DNA from: Azospirillum thiophilum | Lineage (GTDB): Bacteria; Pseudomonadota; Alphaproteobacteria; Azospirillales; Azospirillaceae | DNA: 64,000 bases | Assembly (NCBI RefSeq): GCF_001305595.1 | Contig: NZ_CP012402.1 | Coordinates: 285,501 to 349,500 of the forward strand | Direction of reading: 5' to 3' | Shown: one piece after another, positions 17,376 to 26,716 of the stretch | Position numbering within the stretch: position 1 is the first letter of the stretch | Layout of the letters: every line of letters starts with the position of its first letter | Made by a program: the position numbers and the translations under genes | Notes under the pieces: generated by a model | Told to the model about the DNA's origin: nothing | Database searches by the model: none | What the model saw: the letters and a program-made list of their open reading frames with translations, nothing else

Positions 17376-18655
17376 TGGTTTTGATCCTGTTTCTCTCGGT
17401 TCTTCTCATCAGCATCCTGGCGGGGCTTCCGGTCGCCTTCGCGCTGCTTCTCTCCTCCATGGCGCTGATGCTGCATATGGATTTGTTCAGCGCCGATGTG
17501 CTCACCCAGTCCCTGATGAACGGCGTCGACAGCTTTCCGCTGCTCGCCGTTCCTTTCTTCCTCGTCGCCGGCGAGGTGATGGCGCATGGCGGCCTGTCGC
17601 GGCGCATCGTCCAGCTGGCGGCGACCCTGGTCGGCCATCGCAAGGGCGGGCTGGGCTATGTGGCGATCATCACCTCGGTTCTGCTGGCGGGCCTGTCGGG
17701 CTCGGCCGTGGCAGATGCGGCGGCGCTGGTGTCGATCCTCTACCCGATGATGCGGAAGTCCGGATATCCGGAAGGAGCCTCGATCGGCCTGCTGGCGTCG
17801 GGCGGCATCATCGCGCCGGTCATTCCGCCGTCATTGCCGCTGATCATCATCGGCGTGGCTGGAAACATCTCCATCGCCAAGCTGTTCCTCGGCGGCATCG
17901 CCCCCGGCCTCATGATGGGCGCGACCCTGATGGTCGTCTGGTGGATGATCATGCGCAAGGAGACGGTGGAGACCACGCCGCGCGCCACGGCGGCGGAGCG
18001 CCTCGCCGCCCTGCGCGACGGCGTGTGGGCGCTGCTTTTGCCGATCATCATCATCGGCGGCATCCGCTTCGGCATCTTCACCCCGACCGAAGCGGCGGTG
18101 GTCGCCGCCGTCTACGCCATCGCCGTGTCCACGCTCGTCTACCGCGAGCTGACCCTGCGGGGCTTCTACGACATTCTCATCGTGGCCGGCCGGTCCACCG
18201 CCATGGTGATGTTCCTCGTCGGTGCCGCGATGGTCGCCGCCTGGCTGATCACGGTGGCACAGCTTCCCCAGCAGCTGGCGCTGCTTCTCGGCCCGCTGGT
18301 CGACCATCCGCGCGTGCTGATGGCCGTGATCATGCTGATCGTGCTGCTGGTCGGCATGGTCATGGATCTGAGCCCGACGATCCTGATCCTGGTGCCGCTC
18401 TTCATGCCGATCGTGAAAATGGCGGGAATCGACCCGGTCTATTTCGGATTGATGTTCGTGATCAACACGTCGATCGGCCTCATCACCCCGCCGGTGGGAA
18501 CGGTTCTCAACGTGGTCTGCGGCGTCGGCCATGCGCAGATGAGCACCGCGGTCAGGGGAGCGCTGCCGTTCATCGCCGCTTACTCGCTTCTGCTGATCCT
18601 CTTCATCCTGTTCCCATCTCTCATCATCGCCCCGATGAAGTTCTTCGCCGGCTAA
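17372..18655 (+). CDS. TRAP transporter large permease (DctM family)
   Basis: This 427-residue, roughly 12-helix permease has DctM family segments VDSFPLLAVPFFLVAGEVM, GLSGSAVADAAAL, GGIIAPVIPPSLPLIIIG and FGIFTPTEAAVVAAVYA. The ATG at 17372 overlaps the DctQ stop by 4 bp, and a second ATG follows immediately. It forms the transport channel energised by the sodium gradient, receiving ligand from the binding protein encoded 31 bp downstream. Confidence 0.93.
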   Translation: MMVLILFLSVLLISILAGLPVAFALLLSSMALMLHMDLFSADVLTQSLMNGVDSFPLLAVPFFLVAGEVMAHGGLSRRIVQLAATLVGHRKGGLGYVAIITSVLLAGLSGSAVADAAALVSILYPMMRKSGYPEGASIGLLASGGIIAPVIPPSLPLIIIGVAGNISIAKLFLGGIAPGLMMGATLMVVWWMIMRKETVETTPRATAAERLAALRDGVWALLLPIIIIGGIRFGIFTPTEAAVVAAVYAIAVSTLVYRELTLRGFYDILIVAGRSTAMVMFLVGAAMVAAWLITVAQLPQQLALLLGPLVDHPRVLMAVIMLIVLLVGMVMDLSPTILILVPLFMPIVKMAGIDPVYFGLMFVINTSIGLITPPVGTVLNVVCGVGHAQMSTAVRGALPFIAAYSLLLILFILFPSLIIAPMKFFAG

Positions 18656-18686
18656 TCAAGTCCGGTCAATCAAGGGAGGAATACCA

Positions 18687-19661
18687 ATGAACAAGCTCAA
18701 GACTCTGGGCATGACGGCCCTTCTGGTGCTGGCGTCCTTTTCCGCCTCCGCCCAGACCAAGTTGAAGCTCGGCCATGCGGCGCCGGAGACGGATCTGCAG
18801 CAGGCGATGTCGCTCTACTTCAAGGAGCAGGTGGAAAGCCGCTCCAAGGGGACGATCAGCATCACCGTGTTCCCGCAGGGGCAGCTTGGCAACGACGCCC
18901 AGATGATCGACGGAACCCGGTCCGGCATCACCGACATCACCATCTCGGGTCTCAATAATTTCACCGGCCTGGTTCCCGAGTCCGGCGTGTTCGAGCTGCC
19001 CTTCATCTTCCCGACGCGCCAGGTGGCCTACAAGGTTCTCGATGGCGAGATCGGCGCGGGGATCGCCGGCCAGTTCGGCAAGCATGGCCTCAAGGTCCTG
19101 GGCTTCCCCGAGAACGGCTACCGCAACATCACCAACAACCGCGGCCCGATTCGCGTTCCCGCCGACCTCAAGGGCCTGCAGATGCGCGTCAACAATTCGC
19201 GCGCCCTCAACGACATGTTCGCCCTGCTCGGCGCCAACCCGCAGCAGCTTCCGGTCGCCGAGCTCTACACCGCGCTGGAAACCGGCGTCGTGAACGCCCA
19301 GGACCATCCGGTCGGCATCGTCGTCTCCTTCAAGTTCAACGAGGTGCAGAAGTACCTGTCGCTGACCCAGCACGCCTATTCGCCGCTGGCCATGGTGATG
19401 AACGACAAGAAGTTCCAATCCCTGAGCGAGGCCGACCGCAAGATCATCGTCGAGTCCGCGAGGGACGCCGTCGCCAAGCAGCGCGAGATGAACATCGCCA
19501 AGGAAGAGGGCATGCTCGCGGAGCTGGAGAAGGAGGGTATGAAGGTCAATCGCGATGTCGATGCGGCCGCCTTCCAGACCGCGGTTCGCCAAGTCTGGGA
19601 CGGGTTCACCAAGGCCAACGGCGACAAGCTCGTCAACGCCATCGTCGGCATGTCGAAGTAA
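18687..19661 (+). CDS. TRAP transporter periplasmic substrate-binding protein (DctP family)
   Basis: This 324-residue secreted protein has a signal peptide ending near SASAQTKLKLG (about residue 22). Typical DctP segments are QGQLGNDAQMIDGTRSG, LKGLQMRV, where the Arg binds the ligand carboxylate in this family, and ELYTALETGVVNAQDHPV. The carboxylate-binding Arg is consistent with a sugar acid. The ribosome site GGGAGGAA precedes the ATG. It is the third gene of the TRAP operon and is followed by a strong terminator. Confidence 0.93.
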   Translation: MNKLKTLGMTALLVLASFSASAQTKLKLGHAAPETDLQQAMSLYFKEQVESRSKGTISITVFPQGQLGNDAQMIDGTRSGITDITISGLNNFTGLVPESGVFELPFIFPTRQVAYKVLDGEIGAGIAGQFGKHGLKVLGFPENGYRNITNNRGPIRVPADLKGLQMRVNNSRALNDMFALLGANPQQLPVAELYTALETGVVNAQDHPVGIVVSFKFNEVQKYLSLTQHAYSPLAMVMNDKKFQSLSEADRKIIVESARDAVAKQREMNIAKEEGMLAELEKEGMKVNRDVDAAAFQTAVRQVWDGFTKANGDKLVNAIVGMSK

Positions 19662-19691
19662 TCGGGGCGCGGGCAGCGCGGCCATTCGAGA

Positions 19692-19733
19692 CGCTGCAGC
19701 CGGCTTCAGCAGGAGCCGGCTGCAGCGCTTTTC
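19692..19733 (+). terminator. Rho-independent terminator after the TRAP operon
   Basis: A 14-bp perfect stem, CGCTGCAGCCGGCT with AGCCGGCTGCAGCG, closes an 8-nt loop. It is followed by a short T-rich stretch, CTTTTC. It lies 30 bp after the binding-protein stop and closes the operon. Confidence 0.85.
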
Positions 19734-19790
19734 ATATTGCAGCCGCAGCACAGCACCGGGCCGCGGGGGGCACGGGAAGACGCCCGGGGC

Positions 19791-20858
19791 TCACGCCCCC
19801 GGCGCCACCACGAAGCAGGCCATGCCGAGAGTCACCAGCCCGTTGCAGGCGCTGGCCGCATCCTGCTGCGACAGGCCGGACAGGCGGGCACGGTAGAGCG
19901 GCCCGGTCTGGGTATCGACGGCCTGCACGACCCGCTGCGAGCGCGACAGCACCGGCATCGAGGTCCGGGCGCGGTCGATCACGCGCTGGCTGTCGTCGGG
20001 CGAGCGGAAGGCGCCGAGTTGCACCGTCCACACACCCCCGCCGGCGCTGGCGATCGCCGGCATCGCCGTCACCGGGCGCGGTGCCGGGGCATCGGGGGTC
20101 GAGGTATCGGGTGCGACGACCCGCACCGCCGGTGCCGGTGCTGCGGCCGGGGCAGGGAGCGCCGCCACGCTGATCGGTGGCCGGCTCACCGCCGGGCGAT
20201 TGCCGGCGGGCGGTGCATAGGAAGGAACGGAGTTGGACGAGGACGGCCGCGACGCTGCGTAGGACGAGCCGAAATCAGGGGAGGAGTCCGACGACGGAGC
20301 GCTGACCAGCACGATGTCGGCACCGTTGGGCGCCGGGGTGCGGTTCAGCCGCGGCCCGACCGACGCGATATAGCGCCGGGTCTCGCCCGGCAGGTTGCGC
20401 TTGCCGGCCAGATAGTCGCCATAGCAGCCCGGGCCGCAATTGTAAGCGCCGAGGAAACCCGGCGCGCCGAACAGATTGTACATCTCGCGGAGATAGGCGG
20501 TGCCGGCGATGATGTTGTCATGCGGGTCGAACGGGTCGGAGCCCAGATCGTGCTTGCGCCGCATCTCGTCATAGGTCGCCGGCATCACCTGCATCAGGCC
20601 CATGGCGCCGGCCTTGCTGACGATCGGCTTGCCGTTGGCCATGGTGCGCCCGCCGCTTTCCTGGCGGATCACCTCGCGGATCCACAGTTCCGGCATGTCG
20701 AACCGCTTCGACGCCTCGGCGACATGGGTGTCGATCTCGGCCTGGGATACGGCGCGTGGTGTCCCGCCGCCGCCGCCGCCGGCGCAGGCGGTCAGCAGGG
20801 CAGACAGGGCGGCGCAGGTCAGCAACGGCTTCAGGCGACGCACGGAACCCCCGGTCAT
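19791..20858 (-). CDS. Lytic transglycosylase lipoprotein with SPOR domain
   Basis: This 355-residue envelope protein has a lipoprotein signal peptide with lipobox LLTAC (Cys about 25), then a Gly run. The SLT domain (about 40-175) contains the catalytic Glu in IRQESGG, plus GAMGLMQVMPATYDE, NIIAGTAYL and AYNCGPG. A long Pro/Ala/Ser linker (about 195-275) leads to a C-terminal SPOR domain beginning WTVQLGAFRSPDDSQ. It cleaves peptidoglycan glycan strands, and SPOR binds denuded glycan at division sites, so a septal role is likely. The gene is convergent with the TRAP operon. Confidence 0.92.
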   Translation of the reverse strand: MTGGSVRRLKPLLTCAALSALLTACAGGGGGGTPRAVSQAEIDTHVAEASKRFDMPELWIREVIRQESGGRTMANGKPIVSKAGAMGLMQVMPATYDEMRRKHDLGSDPFDPHDNIIAGTAYLREMYNLFGAPGFLGAYNCGPGCYGDYLAGKRNLPGETRRYIASVGPRLNRTPAPNGADIVLVSAPSSDSSPDFGSSYAASRPSSSNSVPSYAPPAGNRPAVSRPPISVAALPAPAAAPAPAVRVVAPDTSTPDAPAPRPVTAMPAIASAGGGVWTVQLGAFRSPDDSQRVIDRARTSMPVLSRSQRVVQAVDTQTGPLYRARLSGLSQQDAASACNGLVTLGMACFVVAPGA

Positions 20859-21056
20859 CGTTCGTTTCTATCGTTTGGATAAGCCCGATTTGGAGGTAGC
20901 GACCTTTGCACATTCCAGCCCCGCCGTAAACCGTCCCGGCTGTGACCTTCGACGCGGCCGGAGAACGCGGAGGGGGGAGGGCGGAGGAGTCCTTCGGCGG
21001 GCAAGCGGCCGGACGGGCATCTACCGTCAGGAACCATGCCGGTCAGCTCTCACGGT

Positions 21057-21488
21057 TCAGCTCTCACGGTCGTCGTCGGGGTCGCGGCGGGTGGCCAACT
21101 CGCGCAGCAGCCGCTCCTTGGCGGTGCGCCGGCTCGGGCGTCCGGCCGTCCGTCCGAACAGCCCGCCCAGCAGCCCGCCGGGCCGCGGCTCCTCCTCCGG
21201 CTCGTCGGTGGTCTGGGCGCGTTCCGCCTCGCGCCGGGCCAGCATGGCCGCACGGTCGACCAGGGGGTTGCGCAGCCGGCGCGGCAGCGCCTTGAAGGCG
21301 AGGTTGGCGCGTTCCAGGTCGGCCATCGATTCGGTGGACCGCGCGATGCGCAGCGCCACCCGGAACAGATCCAGCCGCCACGCATCGTCCGGCGCATGCG
21401 GCAGGGTCTCCGCCGCCGCCAGCAGGGTATCCAGCCCCTTCCCGGTCAGCCCGCCGGTGGTCCCGTCACTCTTCCCGTCGCGTGCCAT
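21057..21488 (-). CDS. Hypothetical protein, charged helical
   Basis: I do not recognise this 143-residue protein. It has no signal peptide or membrane segment. The N-terminal half is helical (GLDTLLAAAETLPHAPDDAW, then LDLFRVALRIARSTES). The C-terminal half is rich in Arg and Glu with a Gly/Leu patch PGGLLGGLFGRTAGR. It lies alone between the lytic transglycosylase gene and the catalase terminator, transcribed in the same direction. Frame choice rests on its codon pattern and compact length; the opposite-strand frames look like shadows. Confidence 0.55.
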   Translation of the reverse strand: MARDGKSDGTTGGLTGKGLDTLLAAAETLPHAPDDAWRLDLFRVALRIARSTESMADLERANLAFKALPRRLRNPLVDRAAMLARREAERAQTTDEPEEEPRPGGLLGGLFGRTAGRPSRRTAKERLLRELATRRDPDDDRES

Positions 21489-21604
21489 GCCGCCTTCGTC
21501 GCCGTCGCGCTGAAAGCGGACTTTAGGACGCTGGCTGCCGCTTTGTCTGCCCCCAAGCGGGGACCACGCCGTTTGGATAAAGGAGGAGCGCCGTCCGGAC
21601 GCGA

Positions 21605-21640
21605 AACGGCCCCTCCCCGGCCGTGTGGAGAGGGGCCGTT
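21605..21640 (-). terminator. Hairpin terminator candidate after the catalase gene
   Basis: An 11-bp perfect inverted repeat, AACGGCCCCTC with GAGGGGCCGTT, has a 14-nt loop. It lies 19 bp beyond the catalase stop. In the catalase direction it is followed by only a short T run, so termination strength is uncertain. Confidence 0.6.
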
Positions 21641-21658
21641 CATCACACCGCGCGGCCC

Positions 21659-23110
21659 TTATTCGGCCGCCTGCGACACCGTCAGCCCCAGGCGTTTGGC
21701 GACGCCTTCGCCATAGGCGGGGTCGGCGGCCAGGAAATGCTTCAGCTGGCGCTGCTGGATGAACAGCGGGGCCTTGGCCAGCGTGCCGGCGATGTTGCCC
21801 ATCAGCCGGTCCTGCGCCTCTGCGCCGATCAGGCGGAACAGGGCGCCTGCCTGGGCATAGTCGTCGTTGTCCTCGCGGTGGTCATAGTGGGCGGCATCGC
21901 CGCTGATGCGCAGTGGCGGCTCGCTGGCGACGCCGGTCTGGGCCGGGCCGCCGAAGCTGTTCGGCTCGTAGTTGGGCCGGCCGCCGCCGTTGCCGTCGGT
22001 GCGCATGGCGCCGTCGCGCTGATGGTTGTGGACCGGGCAGCCCTGCGGCTTGTTCACCGGGATCTGCGCGTAGTTGCCGCCCAGCCGGTAGCGGTGGGCG
22101 TCGGCATAGGCGAAGAGCCGGCCCTGCAGCATCTTGTCCGGGCTGAAGGAGATGCCTGGGACCACGCTGGCCGGGCTGAAGGCGGCCTGCTCGGTCTCGG
22201 CGAAGAAATTCTCCGGGTTGCGGTTCAGCACCAGCTCGCCGATCTCGATCAGCGGATAGTCGGCGTGCGGCCACACCTTGGTCAGGTCGAACGGGTTGAT
22301 GCGGTAGGCCTCGGCCTCGGCCTCCGGCATGATCTGCACCGACACGGTCCAGGCCGGGAAGTCGCCGTCCTCGATCGAGGCGTACAGGTCGCGGGTGGCG
22401 TGGTCGGGATCGATGCCGCCCATCGTCACCGCCTGCTCGGCGGTGAAGTTCTCGATGCCCTGGCGGGTCTTGAAATGATACTTGACCCAGAAGCGTTCGT
22501 TGGCCGCGTTGATCCACGAGAAGGTGTGGCTGCCGAAGCCGTCCATGTGGCGATAGCTGCGCGGGGTGCCGCGGTCGCTGAACAGGATGGTCAGCTGGTG
22601 CATCGTCTCCGGCGACAGCGAGAAGAAGTCCCACATGGCGATGGGATCCTTCAGGTTGGTGGCCGGGTTGCGCTTCTGGGTGTGGATGAAGTCGGGGAAC
22701 TTCAGGGGATCGCGCAGGAAGAAGACCGGCGTGTTGTTGCCGACCAGATCATAGTTGCCCTCCTCCGTGTAGAATTTCAGGGCGAAGCCGCGCGGGTCGC
22801 GCTCGGCATCGGCCGAGCCCTTCTCGCCGCCGACGGTGGAGAAGCGCAGGAAGACCGGCGTTTCCTTGCCGACCGAAGACAGGAAGGCGGCCTTGGTCCA
22901 GCCGGTCACGTTGCGGGTGACGCGGAAGCTGCCATAGGCGCCGGCACCCTTGGCGTGGACCACGCGCTCGGGAATGCGTTCGCGGTTGAAGTGGGCCAGC
23001 TTCTCGATCAGGTGGAAATCCTGGAGCAGCAGCGGACCGCGCGGCCCGGCGCTCAGCGAATTCTGGTTGTCGGGAACGGGCTGGCCGAAGCTGGTGGTCA
23101 GAATGCTCAT
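21659..23110 (-). CDS. katA: Catalase (heme, small-subunit clade)
   Basis: This 483-residue monofunctional catalase decomposes hydrogen peroxide. The distal His is in [12 protein letters not shown] (His about 52), the family segments [20 protein letters not shown] and [19 protein letters not shown] follow, and the proximal heme Tyr is in [14 protein letters not shown]. The ATG at 23110 (MSILTTSFG) is chosen over a longer in-frame start because GAAAGGAC precedes it and the N-terminus fits the family. It is divergently paired with an OxyR gene, 136 bp apart, a classic peroxide-response unit. It seems complete, without the large C-terminal flavodoxin-like domain of large-subunit catalases. Confidence 0.95.
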   Translation of the reverse strand: MSILTTSFGQPVPDNQNSLSAGPRGPLLLQDFHLIEKLAHFNRERIPERVVHAKGAGAYGSFRVTRNVTGWTKAAFLSSVGKETPVFLRFSTVGGEKGSADAERDPRGFALKFYTEEGNYDLVGNNTPVFFLRDPLKFPDFIHTQKRNPATNLKDPIAMWDFFSLSPETMHQLTILFSDRGTPRSYRHMDGFGSHTFSWINAANERFWVKYHFKTRQGIENFTAEQAVTMGGIDPDHATRDLYASIEDGDFPAWTVSVQIMPEAEAEAYRINPFDLTKVWPHADYPLIEIGELVLNRNPENFFAETEQAAFSPASVVPGISFSPDKMLQGRLFAYADAHRYRLGGNYAQIPVNKPQGCPVHNHQRDGAMRTDGNGGGRPNYEPNSFGGPAQTGVASEPPLRISGDAAHYDHREDNDDYAQAGALFRLIGAEAQDRLMGNIAGTLAKAPLFIQQRQLKHFLAADPAYGEGVAKRLGLTVSQAAE

Positions 23111-23233
23111 CCGGGTCGTCCTTTCGAAGGCGGTGTCGCTCGATGCTGCGTCGATCGAGGCGGCGTCATTGTCTCGCCTCTGGTTATCCGGCGTCTTGAA
23201 CGATATATCCAAGACATTGAAGGAAATGCTCCA

Positions 23234-23248
23234 ATAGGCTCTCCCTAT
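23234..23248. promoter_or_regulatory. OxyR half-site candidate at the oxyR start
   Basis: ATAG-N7-CTAT, the core of the OxyR recognition element, occurs here exactly and overlaps the oxyR start codon. The second half of the full tandem element (another ATAG-N7-CTAT upstream) is not present in good form. The site lies about 125 bp from the catalase start. It could serve autoregulation or catalase activation, but may be chance. Confidence 0.4.
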
Positions 23249-24194
23249 GACTCTTGCCGGCCTGTCCCTGCGTGACCTGGAATATGTCGTCGCTGTCGCC
23301 GAGTTGCGCCATTTCGGCCGGGCGGCGGAGCGGTGCGCCGTCAGTCAGCCGTCGCTGAGCGCCCAGATCCGCAAGCTGGAGGAGACGCTGGGGCTGGCCC
23401 TGTTCGAGCGGACCAGCCGCAAGGTGCTGCTGACCCCGCGCGGCGAGCCCATCGTGGCGCAGGCCCGCGTCGTGCTGGACGAGGCGCGCCGGCTGATGGC
23501 GCTGGCCGACGGGTCGGACGGCCGGCTGACCGGCCGGCTGCGGCTGGCGGCGATCCACACGCTCGGCCCCTACCTGTTTCCGCATATCCTGCCGCCGCTG
23601 CGCAGCATCTGGCCCGACCTGACGCTGATCCTGTCGGAGGGGCGGACCGACGCTCTGCTGGAGGAACTGCGCGACGGCCGGATCGACGCCGTGCTGCTGG
23701 CCCTGCCGGTGGAGAGCGACGGCCTGGTGGCCGAGCCGCTGTTCTTCGAGCCCTTCCTGCTCGCCCATCCCATCGGCCACCGGCTGTGCGGAACGCCCGA
23801 CCTGTTGCTGGGCGATCTGGACGCCGGTGAGCTTCTGCTGCTGGAGGAGGGGCATTGCCTGCGCGATCAGGCGCTGGCCGCCTGCGGCCTGACCGCGCGC
23901 GGCGGCGGCGTCCACGCCACCGGGCTGGAGACGCTGCGCCATATGGTGGCGGCCGGGGCCGGCTGCACGCTGATGCCGCTGCTGGCGACGCGCGGGGTGG
24001 ATGGCAGCACCGCCGGCGTCGGCGGGTTGGTGGAGTACCGGCCCTTCGATGGCGGGAAGCCCCCCGGCCGTGTCGTCGGTCTGGTCTGGCGGGCCAGCGA
24101 CCCGCGCGACCGTGGCCTGCGGGAGCTGGCGGACCTGCTGCGGCGCGGCACGCCGGCCGGCACGGAGCCGCTCCTATCCCAAAAGGTCGACTGA
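23247..24194 (+). CDS. oxyR: Hydrogen peroxide-sensing LysR regulator OxyR
   Basis: This 315-residue LysR protein has the N-terminal helix-turn-helix [20 protein letters not shown] (about residues 22-41). The sensor domain holds both redox cysteines: Cys204 in EEGHCLRDQ and Cys213 in LAACG, spaced nine residues apart as in E. coli OxyR (199 and 208). Peroxide oxidation to the disulfide would activate it. It is divergent from katA, the standard arrangement. The start is ATG 23247; the ribosome site is weak. Confidence 0.93.
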   Translation: MTLAGLSLRDLEYVVAVAELRHFGRAAERCAVSQPSLSAQIRKLEETLGLALFERTSRKVLLTPRGEPIVAQARVVLDEARRLMALADGSDGRLTGRLRLAAIHTLGPYLFPHILPPLRSIWPDLTLILSEGRTDALLEELRDGRIDAVLLALPVESDGLVAEPLFFEPFLLAHPIGHRLCGTPDLLLGDLDAGELLLLEEGHCLRDQALAACGLTARGGGVHATGLETLRHMVAAGAGCTLMPLLATRGVDGSTAGVGGLVEYRPFDGGKPPGRVVGLVWRASDPRDRGLRELADLLRRGTPAGTEPLLSQKVD

Positions 24195-24302
24195 CGGCGG
24201 AAGGAACAAGCGCCCATCGGCCGGGTTGAAGGCTCGGCTCGTGCTTCTCACTATCCTGGGGCACGGGCACGACTTTCGATCCAGGCGGAGAATTGGGCGA
24301 TC

Positions 24303-26660
24303 ATGGCGAATATCCTGAGGCAGGCGACGCGGCTCGGTGAGGGATTGCCCTTTCCGCTGGGCGCGACATGGGATGGGCTGGGCGTCAACTTCGCCTTGTT
24401 TTCGGCCAACGCGACCAAGGTCGAGTTGTGTCTGTTCGACGAGAATGGCGAAGAGGAGCTCGAGCGGATCGAGCTTCCCGAATTCACCAACGAGATCTGG
24501 CACGGCTATTTGCCCGACGCCCGCCCCGGCCTGCTCTATGGCTACCGCGTCCATGGGCCGTACGAGCCGGAGCAGGGGCACCGGTTCAACCCGAACAAAT
24601 TGCTGCTCGATCCCTATGCCAAGGAACTGGTCGGCGAGATCCGGTGGAACCCGGCCCATTTCGGCTATGTGATGGAATCGGGCGACGACCTGACCTTCGA
24701 CAAGCGCGACAGCGCGCCCTTCATGCCGAAATGCAAGGTGATCGATCCCGCCTTCACCTGGGGCCGCGACCACAAGCCGGGCACCGCCTGGGACCGCACC
24801 ATCTTCTATGAGATGCATGTCAAGGGCTTCACCAGGCTGCATCCGGCGGTGCCCGACAGCCTGCGCGGCACCTATGGCGGCATGGCGGTCAAGGAGGTCG
24901 TCGACTACATCAAGTCGCTGGGCATCACCTCGGTCGAGCTGCTGCCGGTGCATGCCTTCGTCCAGGACCAGCATCTGGTCGACAAAGGCCTGGCCAACTA
25001 CTGGGGCTACAATTCCATCGGCTTCTTCGCGCCGGAGCCGCGCTACGCCGCCTCGGGCAACGCTATCAAGGAATTCAAGGAGATGGTGGCGCATCTCCAC
25101 AATGCCGGGCTCGAGGTGATCCTCGACGTCGTCTACAACCACACAGCGGAAGGGAACGAGCGCGGCCCGACCCTGTCCTTCAAGGGGATCGACAACGCGT
25201 CCTACTACCGCCTGCTGCCCGACCAGAAGCGCTACTACATCAACGAGACCGGGACCGGGAACACCGTCAATCTCAGCCACCCGCGCGTGCTGCAGATGGT
25301 CACCGACAGCCTGCGCTACTGGGCGACGGAGATGCATGTCGACGGTTTCCGCTTCGACCTCGCCACCATCCTGGGGCGCGAGCCCTACGGCTTCGACGAG
25401 GGCGGCGGCTTCCTCGACAGCTGCCTGCAGGATCCGATCCTCAACAGCGTCAAGCTGATCGCCGAGCCGTGGGACTGCGGTCCCGGCGGCTATCAGGTCG
25501 GCAATTTCCCGCCGGGCTGGGCGGAATGGAACGACAAGTTCCGCGACACCGTCCGCGCCTTCTGGAAGGGCGACGAGGGCAAGCTGCCGGAGGTGGCGCC
25601 GCGGCTGTGCGGTTCCGCCGACCTGTTCGACAAGCGCGGGCGCAAGCCCTGGGCCAGCGTGAACTTCATCACCGCCCATGACGGCTACACGCTGAACGAC
25701 CTCGTCTCCTACAACGACAAGCACAACGAGGCGAATGGCGAGGACAACAACGACGGCCATTCCCACAACCTGTCCTGGAACCATGGCGAGGAAGGGCCGA
25801 CGGAGGATCCGGAGATCAGGGAACTGCGCGAGCGCCAGAAGCGCAACCTGCTGGCCACCCTGCTGCTGTCGCAAGGCTCGCCGATGCTGCTGGCCGGCGA
25901 CGAGTTCGGCAACACCCAGCATGGCAACAACAACGCCTATTGCCAGGACAACGAGACGGCGTGGCTCAACTGGGACGGCATCGACGAGGACGGGCAGGCG
26001 CTGATCGAGTTCGTCCGCCGGGTCATCGCGGTGCGCCAGTCCTTTCCGATGCTGCGGCGCGGGCGCTTCCTGTCCGGCGAATACAATGCCGAGTTCGACA
26101 TCAAGGATGTGACCTGGCTGACCCCCGCCGCCGACGAGATGGACGAGAGCCATTGGCATGACGGCAATGCCCGCTGCATGGGCATGCTGCTGGACGGCCG
26201 CGCCCAGGCCAGCGGCATCAAGCGGCCGGCGATGGATGCCACGCTGCTTCTGGTCATCAATTCGCACCATGACGTGGTCGGCTTCACCTTGCCCGAGGTG
26301 ACGGGCGGCAATGTCTGGCGCTGTCTGGTCGACACCAACCTGCCGGACCCCGACGAGGCGCCGCGCGTCGACACCGGCGACACCTATATGGTGACCGGCC
26401 GGTCGCTGCTGCTGCTGGCGCTGGAGCCGGAAGGCAAGACCTCCTTCGCGCTCCGCCGTGCCGCCCATGCCCTGCGCAACGTCGCCGAAAGCCCGACCCT
26501 CACCTTCAACGACGACGGCGCGGAGGCGGAAATCACCGCCGCGCCGTCCGCGGCCCCCGAGGAGAAGGAGCCGGTCGTGGCGGAGGCGGACGAGGCGGAA
26601 GCGGCCGAAGCCGCCGCGAACCCCGATCCGGCCAAGCCCGACGGCAAGAAGCCGAGCTGA
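24303..26660 (+). CDS. glgX: Glycogen debranching enzyme (isoamylase type)
   Basis: This 785-residue GH13 enzyme hydrolyses alpha-1,6 branches of phosphorylase-limited glycogen. It has an N-terminal CBM48-like domain (GLGVNFALFSANATKVELCL) and the GH13 conserved regions: DVVYNHTAEG, the nucleophile Asp in DGFRFDLATIL, the acid/base Glu in LIAEPWD, and TAHDG. About 50 residues at the C-terminus form a low-complexity Ala/Glu/Pro tail (from about 735), absent from E. coli GlgX, that looks like a flexible acidic appendage. No other glycogen gene is adjacent. A co-directional zinc-protein gene follows after a palindromic element. Confidence 0.95.
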   Translation: MANILRQATRLGEGLPFPLGATWDGLGVNFALFSANATKVELCLFDENGEEELERIELPEFTNEIWHGYLPDARPGLLYGYRVHGPYEPEQGHRFNPNKLLLDPYAKELVGEIRWNPAHFGYVMESGDDLTFDKRDSAPFMPKCKVIDPAFTWGRDHKPGTAWDRTIFYEMHVKGFTRLHPAVPDSLRGTYGGMAVKEVVDYIKSLGITSVELLPVHAFVQDQHLVDKGLANYWGYNSIGFFAPEPRYAASGNAIKEFKEMVAHLHNAGLEVILDVVYNHTAEGNERGPTLSFKGIDNASYYRLLPDQKRYYINETGTGNTVNLSHPRVLQMVTDSLRYWATEMHVDGFRFDLATILGREPYGFDEGGGFLDSCLQDPILNSVKLIAEPWDCGPGGYQVGNFPPGWAEWNDKFRDTVRAFWKGDEGKLPEVAPRLCGSADLFDKRGRKPWASVNFITAHDGYTLNDLVSYNDKHNEANGEDNNDGHSHNLSWNHGEEGPTEDPEIRELRERQKRNLLATLLLSQGSPMLLAGDEFGNTQHGNNNAYCQDNETAWLNWDGIDEDGQALIEFVRRVIAVRQSFPMLRRGRFLSGEYNAEFDIKDVTWLTPAADEMDESHWHDGNARCMGMLLDGRAQASGIKRPAMDATLLLVINSHHDVVGFTLPEVTGGNVWRCLVDTNLPDPDEAPRVDTGDTYMVTGRSLLLLALEPEGKTSFALRRAAHALRNVAESPTLTFNDDGAEAEITAAPSAAPEEKEPVVAEADEAEAAEAAANPDPAKPDGKKPS

Positions 26661-26671
26661 CCCGCCGCATC

Positions 26672-26698
26672 TCCCTCCCCCGCCCGCCGGGGGAGGGA
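26672..26698. repeat. GC-rich palindromic intergenic element, copy C (short)
   Basis: A single hairpin, TCCCTCCCCC with GGGGGAGGGA around CGCCCGCC, sits in the 56-bp gap after glgX. It has the same word as the other copies but lacks their second hairpin. There is no T run, so it is not an obvious terminator. Confidence 0.7.
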
Positions 26699-26716
26699 CC
26701 TCAGGATCCGACCGTC

